From the NCBI RefSeq assembly GCF_003182135.1, contig NZ_QGTL01000014.1, positions 62,001 through 126,000 on the forward strand: a DNA stretch of 64,000 bases. Direction: 5' to 3'. Below are positions 1 through 9,246 of this stretch, in pieces. The translations under genes were made by a program, and so were the position numbers. Origin of the DNA: Nocardia neocaledoniensis (GTDB lineage Bacteria > Actinomycetota > Actinomycetes > Mycobacteriales > Mycobacteriaceae). Under the pieces are notes generated by a model. That model ran no database searches. It was not told where the DNA came from and saw nothing but the letters and a program-made list of their open reading frames with translations. Numbering within the stretch: the first letter of the stretch is position 1; every line of letters begins with the position of its first letter.

Positions 1-2
1 AC

Positions 3-1660
<1,658 letters not shown>

Positions 1661-1664
<4 letters not shown>

Positions 1665-2776
1665 GCGCGCCACCCCTGTTCCTCGGCCTCGACCTCGCGG
1701 GCACCGGAACGCATCCGGCGTCCTGGCGCCGCGCCGACTCGCGCGCCGAGGACGTGTTCGGGGCCGCCTACTGGACCGAGGCGGTCACGCGGGCCGAGCG
1801 GCTCGGCGTCGACGCGGTCTTCCTGCCCGATTCCTTCGGTCTCCAGCCGGGTGGCGCCGAGGTGACGCGCGGGCGGCTCGACGCCGTCGCCATCGCCGCC
1901 CGCGTCGCGCCGCTGACCCGCCGGATCGGGCTGGTTCCGCAGGTGCCGGTGACGCACACCGAGCCGTTCCACGTGTCCAAGGCGATCGCGGCCCTCGATT
2001 TCGCGAGCCTGGGCCGGGCCGGCTGGGAAGTCGAGGTGTCGGGCACCGCCGTCGAGGCGAAAGCCTTCGGCCGCAAGGACGTCCAGCCCGTCGACTCGCT
2101 CTGGGGCGAGGCCGAGGAAGCCGTCGAGGTGGTGACCCGGCTGTGGGACAGCTGGGAGGACGACGCCGAGATCCGCGACGTCCCCACCGGCCGGTTCATC
2201 GACCGGGATCGCCTGCACTACATCGACTTCCACGGCGAGCACTTCTCGGTGAAAGGCCCGTCCATCACGCCGAGGTCGCCGCAGGGCCAGCCGATCGTGA
2301 CGGTGCGCGCCGACGATCCGGCCGCCACCGAGGTGGCCGCCCGCCGGGCCGACCTGATCCGCGTGAGCGCACCCGATCTGGCCGGGGCCGGCGATCGCCG
2401 CACCGCCCTGCGCGCCGCGATCGCCACCGCCGGCCGCGATCCCGACTCGGTGCGCGTACTGCTCGACCTGCCTGTGCACCTGGCCGATTCGGCCGATCGC
2501 GCACACGCCGAGGTCGCCGAACTCGACCGGTGGGCCGGGGCCGAGTCCACGGCCGGAATCCAGCACGTGGGGACGGCCGCCGACCTGACCGAACTGCTCG
2601 CCGAGATCGCGGGCTCCGGCGGCGCGGACGGCGTCGTGCTGCGCCCGCTGGCCGTCTACGCCACGCTGGCGGCCCTGCCCGAACGCCCGGCCCGCACGGG
2701 GCCGCCGGGCACCTTCCGCGACCAGCTCGCCCTCCCCCGTCCCGCCAGCCGCTACGCCCGAGGAGCAGCGCTGTGA
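1661..2776 (+). CDS. LLM-class flavin-dependent oxidoreductase
   Basis: This is a 371-residue luciferase-like (bacterial luciferase / SsuD superfamily) flavin enzyme, expected to use reduced FMN and oxygen in the cytoplasm. Visible family features are the N-terminal strand LFLGLDLAG, the AERLGVDAVFLPD helix-strand region near residues 40-55, TRRIGLVPQVPVTHTEPFH near 85-105 and ALDFASLGRAGWEVE near 110-125, which is the substrate and flavin-facing part of the TIM barrel. The start ATG overlaps the stop of the ABC ATPase by 4 bp and the stop overlaps the next monooxygenase start, so translation is probably coupled. No flavin reductase is encoded in the cluster, so reduced flavin would come from elsewhere. 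The family also includes F420-dependent enzymes, so the cofactor is inferred. Confidence 0.88.
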
Positions 2777-4140
2777 CCGCGAAGCCACGCAAGCAAGTCC
2801 ACCTCGCCGCGCACTTCCCCGGCGTCAACAACACCACCGTCTGGGCCGACCCCGCCTCGAAGTCGCAGGTCGAGTTCGCCTCGTTCGAGCACCTGGCCCG
2901 CACCGCCGAACGCGGACTGTTCGACTTCTTCTTCCTCGCCGAGGGGCTGCGGCTGCGCGAACACCGCGGCCGCATCCACGATCTCGACGTGGTGGGCAGG
3001 CCGGACACGTTCACCGTGCTCAACGCGCTGGCCGCGGTCACCGAGCGGCTCGGGCTGGCGGGCACCATCAACAGCACCTACAACGAACCGTTCGAGCTGG
3101 CCAAGCAATTCGCGACTCTCGACCATCTGTCCGGTGGCCGAGCGGCCTGGAACGTGGTGACCTCCTCGGACGCGTTCACCGGCGAGAACTTCCGCCGCGG
3201 CGGGTATCTGGAACACGCCCAGCGGTACCGACGGGCCGCCGAGGTGGTCGAGGCGAGCCGGGCGCTGTGGGACAGCTGGCCCGCCGACACACTCGTGGTC
3301 GACCGGGAACGCGGCGTCTTCGCCCGCGAGATTCCCGGAACCTCGTTCCACAGCACCCAATTCGACATCGACGCACCGTTCGTGACGCCGCCGAGCCCGC
3401 AGGGCCATCCGGTGCTGCTGCAGGCGGGCGATTCCGACGAGGGCCGCGAGTTCGGCGCGCGCACCGCCGACGCGATCTTCACCGTGCACGGCACGCTCGA
3501 GGCGGGGCAGCGGTTCTACGCCGACATCAAGGGCAGGCTCGCGAAGTACGGGCGCGGCCACGACGAACTGCTGGTCTTCCCCGCCGCCACCTTCGTCCTC
3601 GGCGACACCGAGGCCGAGGCGCACGAGCGCGCCCGCCACATCCGGTATCAGCAGGTGAGCCCGCAGACCGCGATCGCCTTCCTCGAGCAGGTCTGGGGCC
3701 GCGACCTCTCCGGCTACGACCCCGACGGTCCCCTGCCCGACATCGAGCCCGACGCCACCAGCGAGATCACCCGCGGCCGGGTACGGCACGCGAAAGACCC
3801 ACTCGCCGTGGCGAAGACCTGGCGCGAGCGCGCCGAGGCCGAACAACTCAGCATCCGGGAACTCATCATCGAGGTCACCGCACGCCAGCAGTTCATCGGC
3901 ACCCCGGTCCAGGTCGCCGAGCAGATCGACCACTACGTGCAGTCCGACGCCGCCGACGGATTCATCCTCGTCCCGCATCTCACGCCCGCGGGGCTGGACG
4001 AATTCGTCGACCGGGTGGTGCCGGAACTGCAGGAGCGGGGCAGTTTCCGCACGGCCTACACCGGCACCACCCTGCGCGACCACCTCGGTCTGCGCCATCC
4101 CCACCACCACACCGCCGCCGAAGGAGCACGCGCCTCATGA
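2773..4140 (+). CDS. NtaA/SnaA/DszA-type FMN-dependent monooxygenase
   Basis: The 455-residue protein belongs to the nitrilotriacetate / DszA / SnaA monooxygenase family, whose members oxidise C-N or C-S bonds with FMNH2 and oxygen. The N terminus KQVHLAAHFPGVNNTTVW, the segment FFFLAEGL near residue 58, NVVTSSD near 130 and the central SPQGHPVLLQAGDS near 212 are typical of the family. The start is the GTG at 2773, which overlaps the stop of the preceding gene (GTGA); longer readings upstream run through that gene in another frame. It is translationally coupled on both sides. Having both an NtaA-type and two smaller LLM enzymes in one operon recalls the B. subtilis ytmI operon (YtnJ and YtmO), which handles S-modified cysteine. 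That functional link is inference. Confidence 0.9.
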   Translation: MTAKPRKQVHLAAHFPGVNNTTVWADPASKSQVEFASFEHLARTAERGLFDFFFLAEGLRLREHRGRIHDLDVVGRPDTFTVLNALAAVTERLGLAGTINSTYNEPFELAKQFATLDHLSGGRAAWNVVTSSDAFTGENFRRGGYLEHAQRYRRAAEVVEASRALWDSWPADTLVVDRERGVFAREIPGTSFHSTQFDIDAPFVTPPSPQGHPVLLQAGDSDEGREFGARTADAIFTVHGTLEAGQRFYADIKGRLAKYGRGHDELLVFPAATFVLGDTEAEAHERARHIRYQQVSPQTAIAFLEQVWGRDLSGYDPDGPLPDIEPDATSEITRGRVRHAKDPLAVAKTWRERAEAEQLSIRELIIEVTARQQFIGTPVQVAEQIDHYVQSDAADGFILVPHLTPAGLDEFVDRVVPELQERGSFRTAYTGTTLRDHLGLRHPHHHTAAEGARAS

Positions 4141-4946
4141 CGATCACCCTCGACACCGCCAGCGCCACCACGACGTTCCTCGACGACTGGCGCCGCTGGC
4201 ACGACGCCCGCGAGGACGGCCTGCGCGACCCGCTCGGCTGGCTCAGCCTCACCGCGCTGCACTGGCTCACCGACAGCCCGGACCAGCTCGACGGCCTGCC
4301 CGGCACCTGGTGGGTCACCGACGAGAAGGTGTTCATCACCGCCAAGCCGGGCGACCGGCTCGACGTCGACGGCGAGCGCGTCGCCGGCGTCCGCATCCTG
4401 ACGCCCGCCGAGGGCGCGCCCGGGCTGAGCGTGCTGCACGAGGACCGGGTGCTCGAGGTGATCCGGCGGTCCGGGCAGTTCGCGGTGCGCGTGCACGATC
4501 CGGCGGCGCCGACCCTCACCGGATTCACCGGCGTGCCCACCTATCCGGCCGATCCGCGGTGGGTCGTCACCGGCCGGTTCACCCCCTTCGGCACCGCCCG
4601 CACGGTCACCACCGGCGCGGTCGTCGACGGGCTCGAGCATCACCACAGCGCGGCGGGTCTGGTCGAGTTCCGGATCGGCGACACCGCGGCCACCCTGCTG
4701 GCCTTCGGCACACCGGACGATCTGAAGGTGCTGTTCACCGACGCCACCAGCGGCGTCACCACCTATCCGGCGGCGCGCTCGCTCGCGCTCGGCGCCGTGG
4801 AGGCGGACGGCACCGTGACGCTGGACTTCAACCGGGCGGTCAACCTGCCGTGCGCGTTCACCGACTACGCCACCTGCCCCGTGGCGCCGGCGGAGAACCG
4901 GCTGCGCGTGGCGATCGAAGCGGGAGAACAGGATCCGACGCTGTGA
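4137..4946 (+). CDS. DUF1684 domain protein
   Basis: This 269-residue protein is recognised by the DUF1684 hallmarks: an N-terminal FLDDWRRWHDAREDGLRDP with GWLSLTALHWL (about residues 14-45), an RTVTTGAV segment near 153, and the C-terminal FNRAVNLPCAFTDYATCP with PAENRLRVAIEAGE near 235-262. No catalytic activity is established for this family as far as I know. The start ATG overlaps the upstream monooxygenase stop (ATGA) and its stop overlaps the next LLM gene (GTGA), so it is an integral operon member. Position suggests a role in handling the substrate or product of the monooxygenases. No signal peptide is visible, so it should be cytosolic. Confidence 0.85.
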   Translation: MTITLDTASATTTFLDDWRRWHDAREDGLRDPLGWLSLTALHWLTDSPDQLDGLPGTWWVTDEKVFITAKPGDRLDVDGERVAGVRILTPAEGAPGLSVLHEDRVLEVIRRSGQFAVRVHDPAAPTLTGFTGVPTYPADPRWVVTGRFTPFGTARTVTTGAVVDGLEHHHSAAGLVEFRIGDTAATLLAFGTPDDLKVLFTDATSGVTTYPAARSLALGAVEADGTVTLDFNRAVNLPCAFTDYATCPVAPAENRLRVAIEAGEQDPTL

Positions 4947-6091
4947 CCGTGCCCCTGTCGATTCTCGACCTGTCCCCGATCAGCGAAGGGTCGACGGCCG
5001 CGCAGGCACTGCGCAACACGGTCGATCTGGCCCAGCACGCCGAACAGTGGGGCTACCACCGGTATTGGCTGGCCGAACACCATTTCGTGTCGGTGGCCAG
5101 CTCCGCCTCGCTCACCCTGCTCGGGCTCGTCGCCGCGGCCACCGCACGGATCCGCGTCGGGACCGGCGCGGTGCAGGTGGGCCATCACACCTCCGCGTCG
5201 ATCGTGGAGGCCTTCGGCACCGTCGACGCACTGCACCCGGGACGGCTGGATCTCGGCCTCGGCCGGTCGGGGCACCGCCGTGGCCAGTTCGGCGCCGAGA
5301 AGTCGGCGGCCAAGGGCGGTCGGCCCGTGGTGGACGCGGTCACCGGGCGCACCAGGATCCGTGACGGCGTGGTGGTGCCGCCGCCGTTCGATCCGCGCGG
5401 GATCACCGATCGGTCCAGGTTCGTCGCCGGGCTCGAGGCACTGCAGCAGCCGGGCGCCACGGCGCCGGATTTCCCCGACCAGGTCGACGAGGTGCGCGCG
5501 CTGCTCGACGGCACGTTCACCGTCGACGACATCGCGCTGCGCGCGGTGCCCGGCGAAGGGGCCCAGGTGCAGCTGTGGTTGTTCGGCAGCACCGCCGGGG
5601 AGAGCGCCGAGGTGGCGGGCCGGCTCGGGTTGCCGTTCGCCGCGGCGTATCACGTCGCCCCCGGCACCGCGCTGGACGCGGTCGAGGCGTATCGGGCGGC
5701 GTTCCGGCCCTCGGCGGCGCTCGCCGAACCACACGTGATCGTCTCCGCCGACGTAGTCGTGGCCGCCGACGACGCCACCGCCCGCCACCACGCGAGCACC
5801 TACGGCCACTGGGTGCACAGCATCCGCAGCGGCTCCGGCGCGAGCGAATACCTCGACCCCGACACGGCGGCACCGCTCACCGCCGACCAGCTCCGCCTGG
5901 TCGAGGACCGCCTCGCCGCCCAGATCGTAGGCTCCCCCGACACCGTCACCGAACGCCTCGAGGCCCTGGTCCGCGTCACCGGCGCCGCCGAACTGCTCGT
6001 CACCACCATCACCCACGACCACGCCGACCGTCTCGAATCCCACCGCCTCCTCGCCGACGCCTGGGGCCTGCGCGCGGCCCGCGCCGCCTGA
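4943..6091 (+). CDS. LLM-class flavin-dependent oxidoreductase (MsnO8-like group)
   Basis: This is the third luciferase-like enzyme of the operon, 382 residues. It starts with VPLSILDLSPISEG, followed by HAEQWGYHRYWLAEHHF (residues about 32-48) and RIRVGTGAVQVGHHT near 73-87, which are signatures of the single-component-like LLM group often annotated MsnO8. The start is GTG at 4943, overlapping the DUF1684 stop. The conserved first strand follows immediately, which supports this start. A hydrophilic insertion (about residues 110-170) is longer than in minimal members. A strong hairpin closes the operon just downstream. Cofactor FMN is expected; the substrate is unknown. Confidence 0.87.
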   Translation: MTVPLSILDLSPISEGSTAAQALRNTVDLAQHAEQWGYHRYWLAEHHFVSVASSASLTLLGLVAAATARIRVGTGAVQVGHHTSASIVEAFGTVDALHPGRLDLGLGRSGHRRGQFGAEKSAAKGGRPVVDAVTGRTRIRDGVVVPPPFDPRGITDRSRFVAGLEALQQPGATAPDFPDQVDEVRALLDGTFTVDDIALRAVPGEGAQVQLWLFGSTAGESAEVAGRLGLPFAAAYHVAPGTALDAVEAYRAAFRPSAALAEPHVIVSADVVVAADDATARHHASTYGHWVHSIRSGSGASEYLDPDTAAPLTADQLRLVEDRLAAQIVGSPDTVTERLEALVRVTGAAELLVTTITHDHADRLESHRLLADAWGLRAARAA

Positions 6092-6095
6092 GCCA

Positions 6096-6127
6096 CCGGG
6101 GCTGTGGAGCCCCCTCCACAGCCCCGG
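6096..6127. terminator. Bidirectional hairpin terminator between the monooxygenase operon and fic
   Basis: A perfect 14-bp inverted repeat (arms 6096-6109 and 6114-6127, loop CCCC) lies between two convergent genes. There is no long T run, as is usual for GC-rich actinobacteria. Confidence 0.7.
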
Positions 6128-6133
6128 CACCGT

Positions 6134-7294
6134 TCAGGTCCCGTTCATCACCGCGAGCACATCGGGGGCGGCGAAGAACCGGGTGCGACCCCGGGTGACC
6201 TCCACGAGAATTCCTGTCTCCACCAGTTTTTCGATATTCAACGTCGCGGCCCGATGGCTGACCTCGAGCGCCTTCATGGCAATCGCGATACTGATGATCG
6301 GCGACCGGAACAACTCGTCGACCAGAACGGGAAGCAGGCCGGACGATCTGGCCCTGGCGACGCGCAGCCGGAGTTCGGTCCGCAGCGCGTCCAAGCGGAC
6401 GGCACGGGCCAGACTGTCCCTGGCCTGCTCTTCGACGACCTCCAGAAAGAAGTCGAACCAGCCCGGCCAATCCCCCTCGGTCGATACTCGCAGCAGGCCA
6501 TCGTAATACCGATCCCGGCGTGGCTCGATGTAGCTCGACAGGTCGAGCAGCGGGCCCGGCAGCAACCCCCATTCGACCAGCAGCATCACCGCGAGCAGGC
6601 GGCCGATGCGGCCGTTCCCGTCGATGAAGGGATGTATCGCCTCGAATTGGTAATGCACGGCGGCGATCGCGAGCAGCGGTGGCAGTTCCCCGTCGGCGTG
6701 CAGGAAGTGTTCGAAGGCATCCAGGCTCTGCCACAGCGATTCCGGCGGCGGCGGAACATATTTCGCTGTGTCGATCGTGGATCCCGGTGGACCGATCCAG
6801 TTCTGGCTGCGCCGGAATTCGCCCGGCGTGGCGTAGTCACCACGTACCCCCGCCATCAGGATCTGATGCGCCTCCCGCAGCAGCGGCAGACTCAATGGCA
6901 GCCGCCGGTCCGGATCGAGGACGTGGTCCATCGCGCTCATGTAGTTGAACACTTCCTGGACATCACCTTGCGGCCGTGCCGGTCGCTCGGCCTCGTACAT
7001 GGCGACATCCGACAGCGACGCCACGGTGCCTTCGATCCGGCTCGACAGCACCGCTTCGCGCCGCACCAGCGCACGGCAGAACAGGTCCTGATTCGACAGT
7101 CCCCGCCCGAGACCGGCCAGCTCACCGACGGCCCGGTCGGCGCTGGACAGCCGCCGGACCAGCTTCGGCGACAATGACACCGACGGTGGGAGCGGCGGCG
7201 GGGAGAAGGCGCGATACTCCTTGTCGGCGCGGACCAGGTTCACTCGCTGGTCGATCGAGAAGTCCTCCAGAAGCACAGCCTGACCCCTCCCCAC
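6134..7294 (-). CDS. Fic family AMP-transferase-like protein with winged-helix C terminus
   Basis: Fic proteins usually transfer AMP from ATP to a hydroxyl side chain of a target protein. The catalytic motif HPFIDGNGRIGR (near residues 220-231) is complete, with the flap region GEFRRSQNWIG near 160. An N-terminal inhibitory-helix motif SSRIEG (near 83-88) fits class II Fic proteins, which hold their own activity in check. The C terminus carries a predicted winged helix (ALEVSHRAATLNIEKLVETG) typical of Fic proteins that bind DNA. A 30-bp imperfect palindrome lies 6 nt upstream of the GTG start, where it would overlap the promoter, so self-regulation is likely. No antitoxin gene is adjacent. 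The length of 386 residues is normal for this group. Target unknown. Confidence 0.88.
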   Translation of the reverse strand: MGRGQAVLLEDFSIDQRVNLVRADKEYRAFSPPPLPPSVSLSPKLVRRLSSADRAVGELAGLGRGLSNQDLFCRALVRREAVLSSRIEGTVASLSDVAMYEAERPARPQGDVQEVFNYMSAMDHVLDPDRRLPLSLPLLREAHQILMAGVRGDYATPGEFRRSQNWIGPPGSTIDTAKYVPPPPESLWQSLDAFEHFLHADGELPPLLAIAAVHYQFEAIHPFIDGNGRIGRLLAVMLLVEWGLLPGPLLDLSSYIEPRRDRYYDGLLRVSTEGDWPGWFDFFLEVVEEQARDSLARAVRLDALRTELRLRVARARSSGLLPVLVDELFRSPIISIAIAMKALEVSHRAATLNIEKLVETGILVEVTRGRTRFFAAPDVLAVMNGT

Positions 7295-7300
7295 TCGTCC

Positions 7301-7330
7301 AGTGATACCTATTGGCGGAAAAGTATCACT
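7301..7330. promoter_or_regulatory. 30-bp imperfect palindrome upstream of fic (element 1)
   Basis: Arms AGTGATAC (7301-7308) and GTATCACT (7323-7330) flank a GGCGGAAAA core. Read on the minus strand it matches the second element at 7371-7400 at most positions. Position over the likely fic promoter suggests an operator, perhaps for the Fic winged helix. Confidence 0.6.
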
Positions 7331-7340
7331 AGATGAGTGT

Positions 7341-7350
7341 AGTGATACTT
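7341..7350 (+). promoter_or_regulatory. Half-site AGTGATACTT between the two palindromes
   Basis: The ten bases AGTGATACTT repeat the left arm of both neighbouring palindromes without a matching right arm. It may be a third, weaker binding site. Confidence 0.4.
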
Positions 7351-7370
7351 AGCGCGCACCGGAATGGATC

Positions 7371-7400
7371 AGTGCTACTTTTCCGCCGAAAAGTAGCACT
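7371..7400. promoter_or_regulatory. 30-bp near-perfect palindrome (element 2) between fic and the DinB-like gene
   Basis: Arms AGTGCTACTTTTC (7371-7383) and GAAAAGTAGCACT (7388-7400) are perfect inverted repeats around CGCC. It lies about 40 bp before the predicted promoter of the DinB-like gene and 77 bp before fic, so it could control either. Confidence 0.65.
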
Positions 7401-7438
7401 GATAGTCGATGGCTCGGCTACTTGTCGGGGGTCGTGGC

Positions 7439-7444
7439 CATACT
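7439..7444 (+). promoter_or_regulatory. Putative -10 box of a leaderless promoter (DinB-like gene)
   Basis: CATACT ends 6 nt before the chosen ATG at 7451, which would put the transcription start at or next to the start codon. Confidence 0.4.
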
Positions 7445-7450
7445 CGGGGG

Positions 7451-7963
7451 ATGAGTTCTCAGGAGAGGCCGGTGCCGCCGTTCAACGGTGACGAGCGGGC
7501 GACGCTCGAGGGGTGGTTGGACTTCCATCGGGTCACGCTGGCCAGGAAGTGCGCCGGGTTGGACGATGTGCAGGCGGCCACTGCGGCGGTGCCGCCGTCG
7601 GGGTTCACGCTGACCGGGCTGGTGCAGCACCTGGCGGAGGTGGAGCGCAACTGGTTCCAGCGGGTCTTCGCCGGTGAGCGGGTGCCGCCGATCTACGACC
7701 CCGCCGCCGATCCGGACGGGCCCGACGGCGGATTCACCGTCGCGCCCGGCGCCACCCTCGCCGACGCGCTCGCCACCTGGGACGCGCAGATCGCGCGCGC
7801 CCGCGAACTCTGCGCCGGCCGCGACCTGGCCGACACCGGCCGCCTGGCGGGACAGGAGGTCAGCCTGCGCTGGATCTACGTGCACATGATCGAGGAATAC
7901 GCCCGGCACAACGGGCACGCCGACCTGCTCCGCGAGCGTCTCGACGGCTCGACCGGCGTGTAG
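7451..7963 (+). CDS. DinB-like (DUF664) protein
   Basis: The 170-residue protein has the DinB/DUF664 four-helix-bundle pattern. Metal-binding candidates are the histidine in DFHR near residue 24, VQHLAEVERNWF near 57-68, and YVHMIEEYARHNGHAD near 138-153; the last two are the most conserved family segments. Members are metal-dependent, and some act as thiol-dependent transferases or S-transferases using mycothiol or bacillithiol in actinobacteria and bacilli. The precise reaction here is not known. The frame extends upstream to 7409, but those 14 residues are not family-like, so I chose the ATG at 7451. The gene ends 4 nt from the convergent metF stop. Confidence 0.82.
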   Translation: MSSQERPVPPFNGDERATLEGWLDFHRVTLARKCAGLDDVQAATAAVPPSGFTLTGLVQHLAEVERNWFQRVFAGERVPPIYDPAADPDGPDGGFTVAPGATLADALATWDAQIARARELCAGRDLADTGRLAGQEVSLRWIYVHMIEEYARHNGHADLLRERLDGSTGV

Positions 7964-7967
7964 CGCC

Positions 7968-8969
7968 TCAGGCGCTGAGCGGGGCCGCCGTGACGCCGTA
8001 GCCGAGGTTGGTGAGGACCTCGCTGGTGGCCTTGGCGAAGTTGAGGGTGATGAAGTGCAGGCAGGGGGCGCCCTCGTCGATCAGGCGCTGGGCCATCTCG
8101 GTCGCGATCTGGATGCCCTCGGCGCGCACGGCGGCCTTGTCCTCCTCGGGCCCGGTGCCCGCGGCCTTGGTCAGGCGCTCGAGGACGGCGGGCGCCAGCG
8201 GGCGGCCGCACAGTTCCTCGGCGCGCGCGACGGTGCGCAGCGAGGTGATGGGCATCAGCTCGGGGATGATCGGCTTGTCGCCCTCGACCGGGTCCATCGC
8301 CACGACGCGATCGCGCAGCCGCAGGTAGTGGTCGACGTCGAAGAACATCTGGGTGATCGAATACTCCGCGCCCGCACGCAGTTTCGCGGCCAGGAAGCGG
8401 GTGTCGTGGTCGAGATCGGGCGAGCGGTGGTGGCCCTGCGGGAACGAGGCGACACCGACGTGGAAGTCACCCAGATCGCGGACGATGCGCACCAGTTCCT
8501 CGGCGTACTCCACGCCCTCGGGATGCTTGCGCCATTCACCGAGCGGGTCGCCCGGCGGGTCACCGCGCAGGACGAGCAGGTTGCGGATGCCCGAATCGGC
8601 GTAGGAGCCGACCAGCGCGCGCAGTTCGTCGAGGCTGTGCCCGACGGCGGTGAGGTGGGCGACCGGCAGCAGCGTGGTCTCGGTGGCCAGCTCGCCGGTG
8701 ATGCGCACGGTGCGGTCCTTGGTGGACCCGCCGGCGCCGTAGGTCATCGACACGAAGGCCGGGTGCATGCACTCGAACTCGCGGACCGCGCGCCACAGCC
8801 GGGCCTCGCCCGCCGCGTCGCGCGGCGGATTGAACTCCACCGAGAACGGCACACCGCTGCCCGCGTGGGTCCGCAGGCTCTGCACCACCGAGGGGGTGTT
8901 CGAGACGATCGGCTGCTTCTGGGCGGGTCGATCTGGGGTCGAACGTCCCCGTCCATTGTCGAAAGTCAC
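7968..8969 (-). CDS. metF: Methylenetetrahydrofolate reductase
   Basis: The enzyme reduces 5,10-methylenetetrahydrofolate to 5-methyltetrahydrofolate for methionine synthesis, in the cytoplasm, with FAD. The 333-residue TIM-barrel protein shows the family's VEFNPPRD (near residues 43-50), SMTYGAGGSTKDRT (near 72-85), LVLRGDPPG (near 121) and FITQ-equivalent YSITQMFFD (near 182-190). It starts at GTG 8969, with a TACACT box 6 nt upstream. Longer readings upstream are not MetF-like. It corresponds in position to Rv2172c, which sits beside idsA2 in M. tuberculosis. It is convergent with the DinB-like gene and divergent from the prenyl synthase. Confidence 0.93.
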   Translation of the reverse strand: MTFDNGRGRSTPDRPAQKQPIVSNTPSVVQSLRTHAGSGVPFSVEFNPPRDAAGEARLWRAVREFECMHPAFVSMTYGAGGSTKDRTVRITGELATETTLLPVAHLTAVGHSLDELRALVGSYADSGIRNLLVLRGDPPGDPLGEWRKHPEGVEYAEELVRIVRDLGDFHVGVASFPQGHHRSPDLDHDTRFLAAKLRAGAEYSITQMFFDVDHYLRLRDRVVAMDPVEGDKPIIPELMPITSLRTVARAEELCGRPLAPAVLERLTKAAGTGPEEDKAAVRAEGIQIATEMAQRLIDEGAPCLHFITLNFAKATSEVLTNLGYGVTAAPLSA

Positions 8970-8975
8970 CGGTTC

Positions 8976-8981
8976 AGTGTA
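8976..8981 (-). promoter_or_regulatory. Leaderless -10 box of metF
   Basis: TACACT on the minus strand ends 6 nt before the GTG start; no Shine-Dalgarno sequence is present. Confidence 0.5.
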
Positions 8982-9246
8982 GTGGTGCGCACCGTGCCGG
9001 TGGCACGGACCGGGGCGCGAACGCCCTGATCGCGCCCACGGCCCGGCTGGCCCGTCAACCGGGATGGACACGAAAGTCGTGGTCGATGAGGCCGCCGACA
9101 CGCCGGATGTGGCCTCGGTCGCACCGGCGATGTGCGCCGGTCGGGCCACCCCGGGGTCCGCGTATCCTGCGACTGAACGCCGGTGCCTTCGGCACCGCGC
9201 GCGACCAGGTCCATCCCTCGCCCACTTTTCGCACCTGGAGGCCACC

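Noticed and set aside
5800..6198. Long Arg/Pro-rich frames opposite or out of phase with real genes
   Set aside because: These are GC-rich shadow frames with no conserved motifs, as seen throughout the window.
9064..9246. N-terminal extension of the prenyl synthase from ATG 9064
   Set aside because: Non-conserved residues, promoter-like sequence, and a better-placed CTG with GGAGG.
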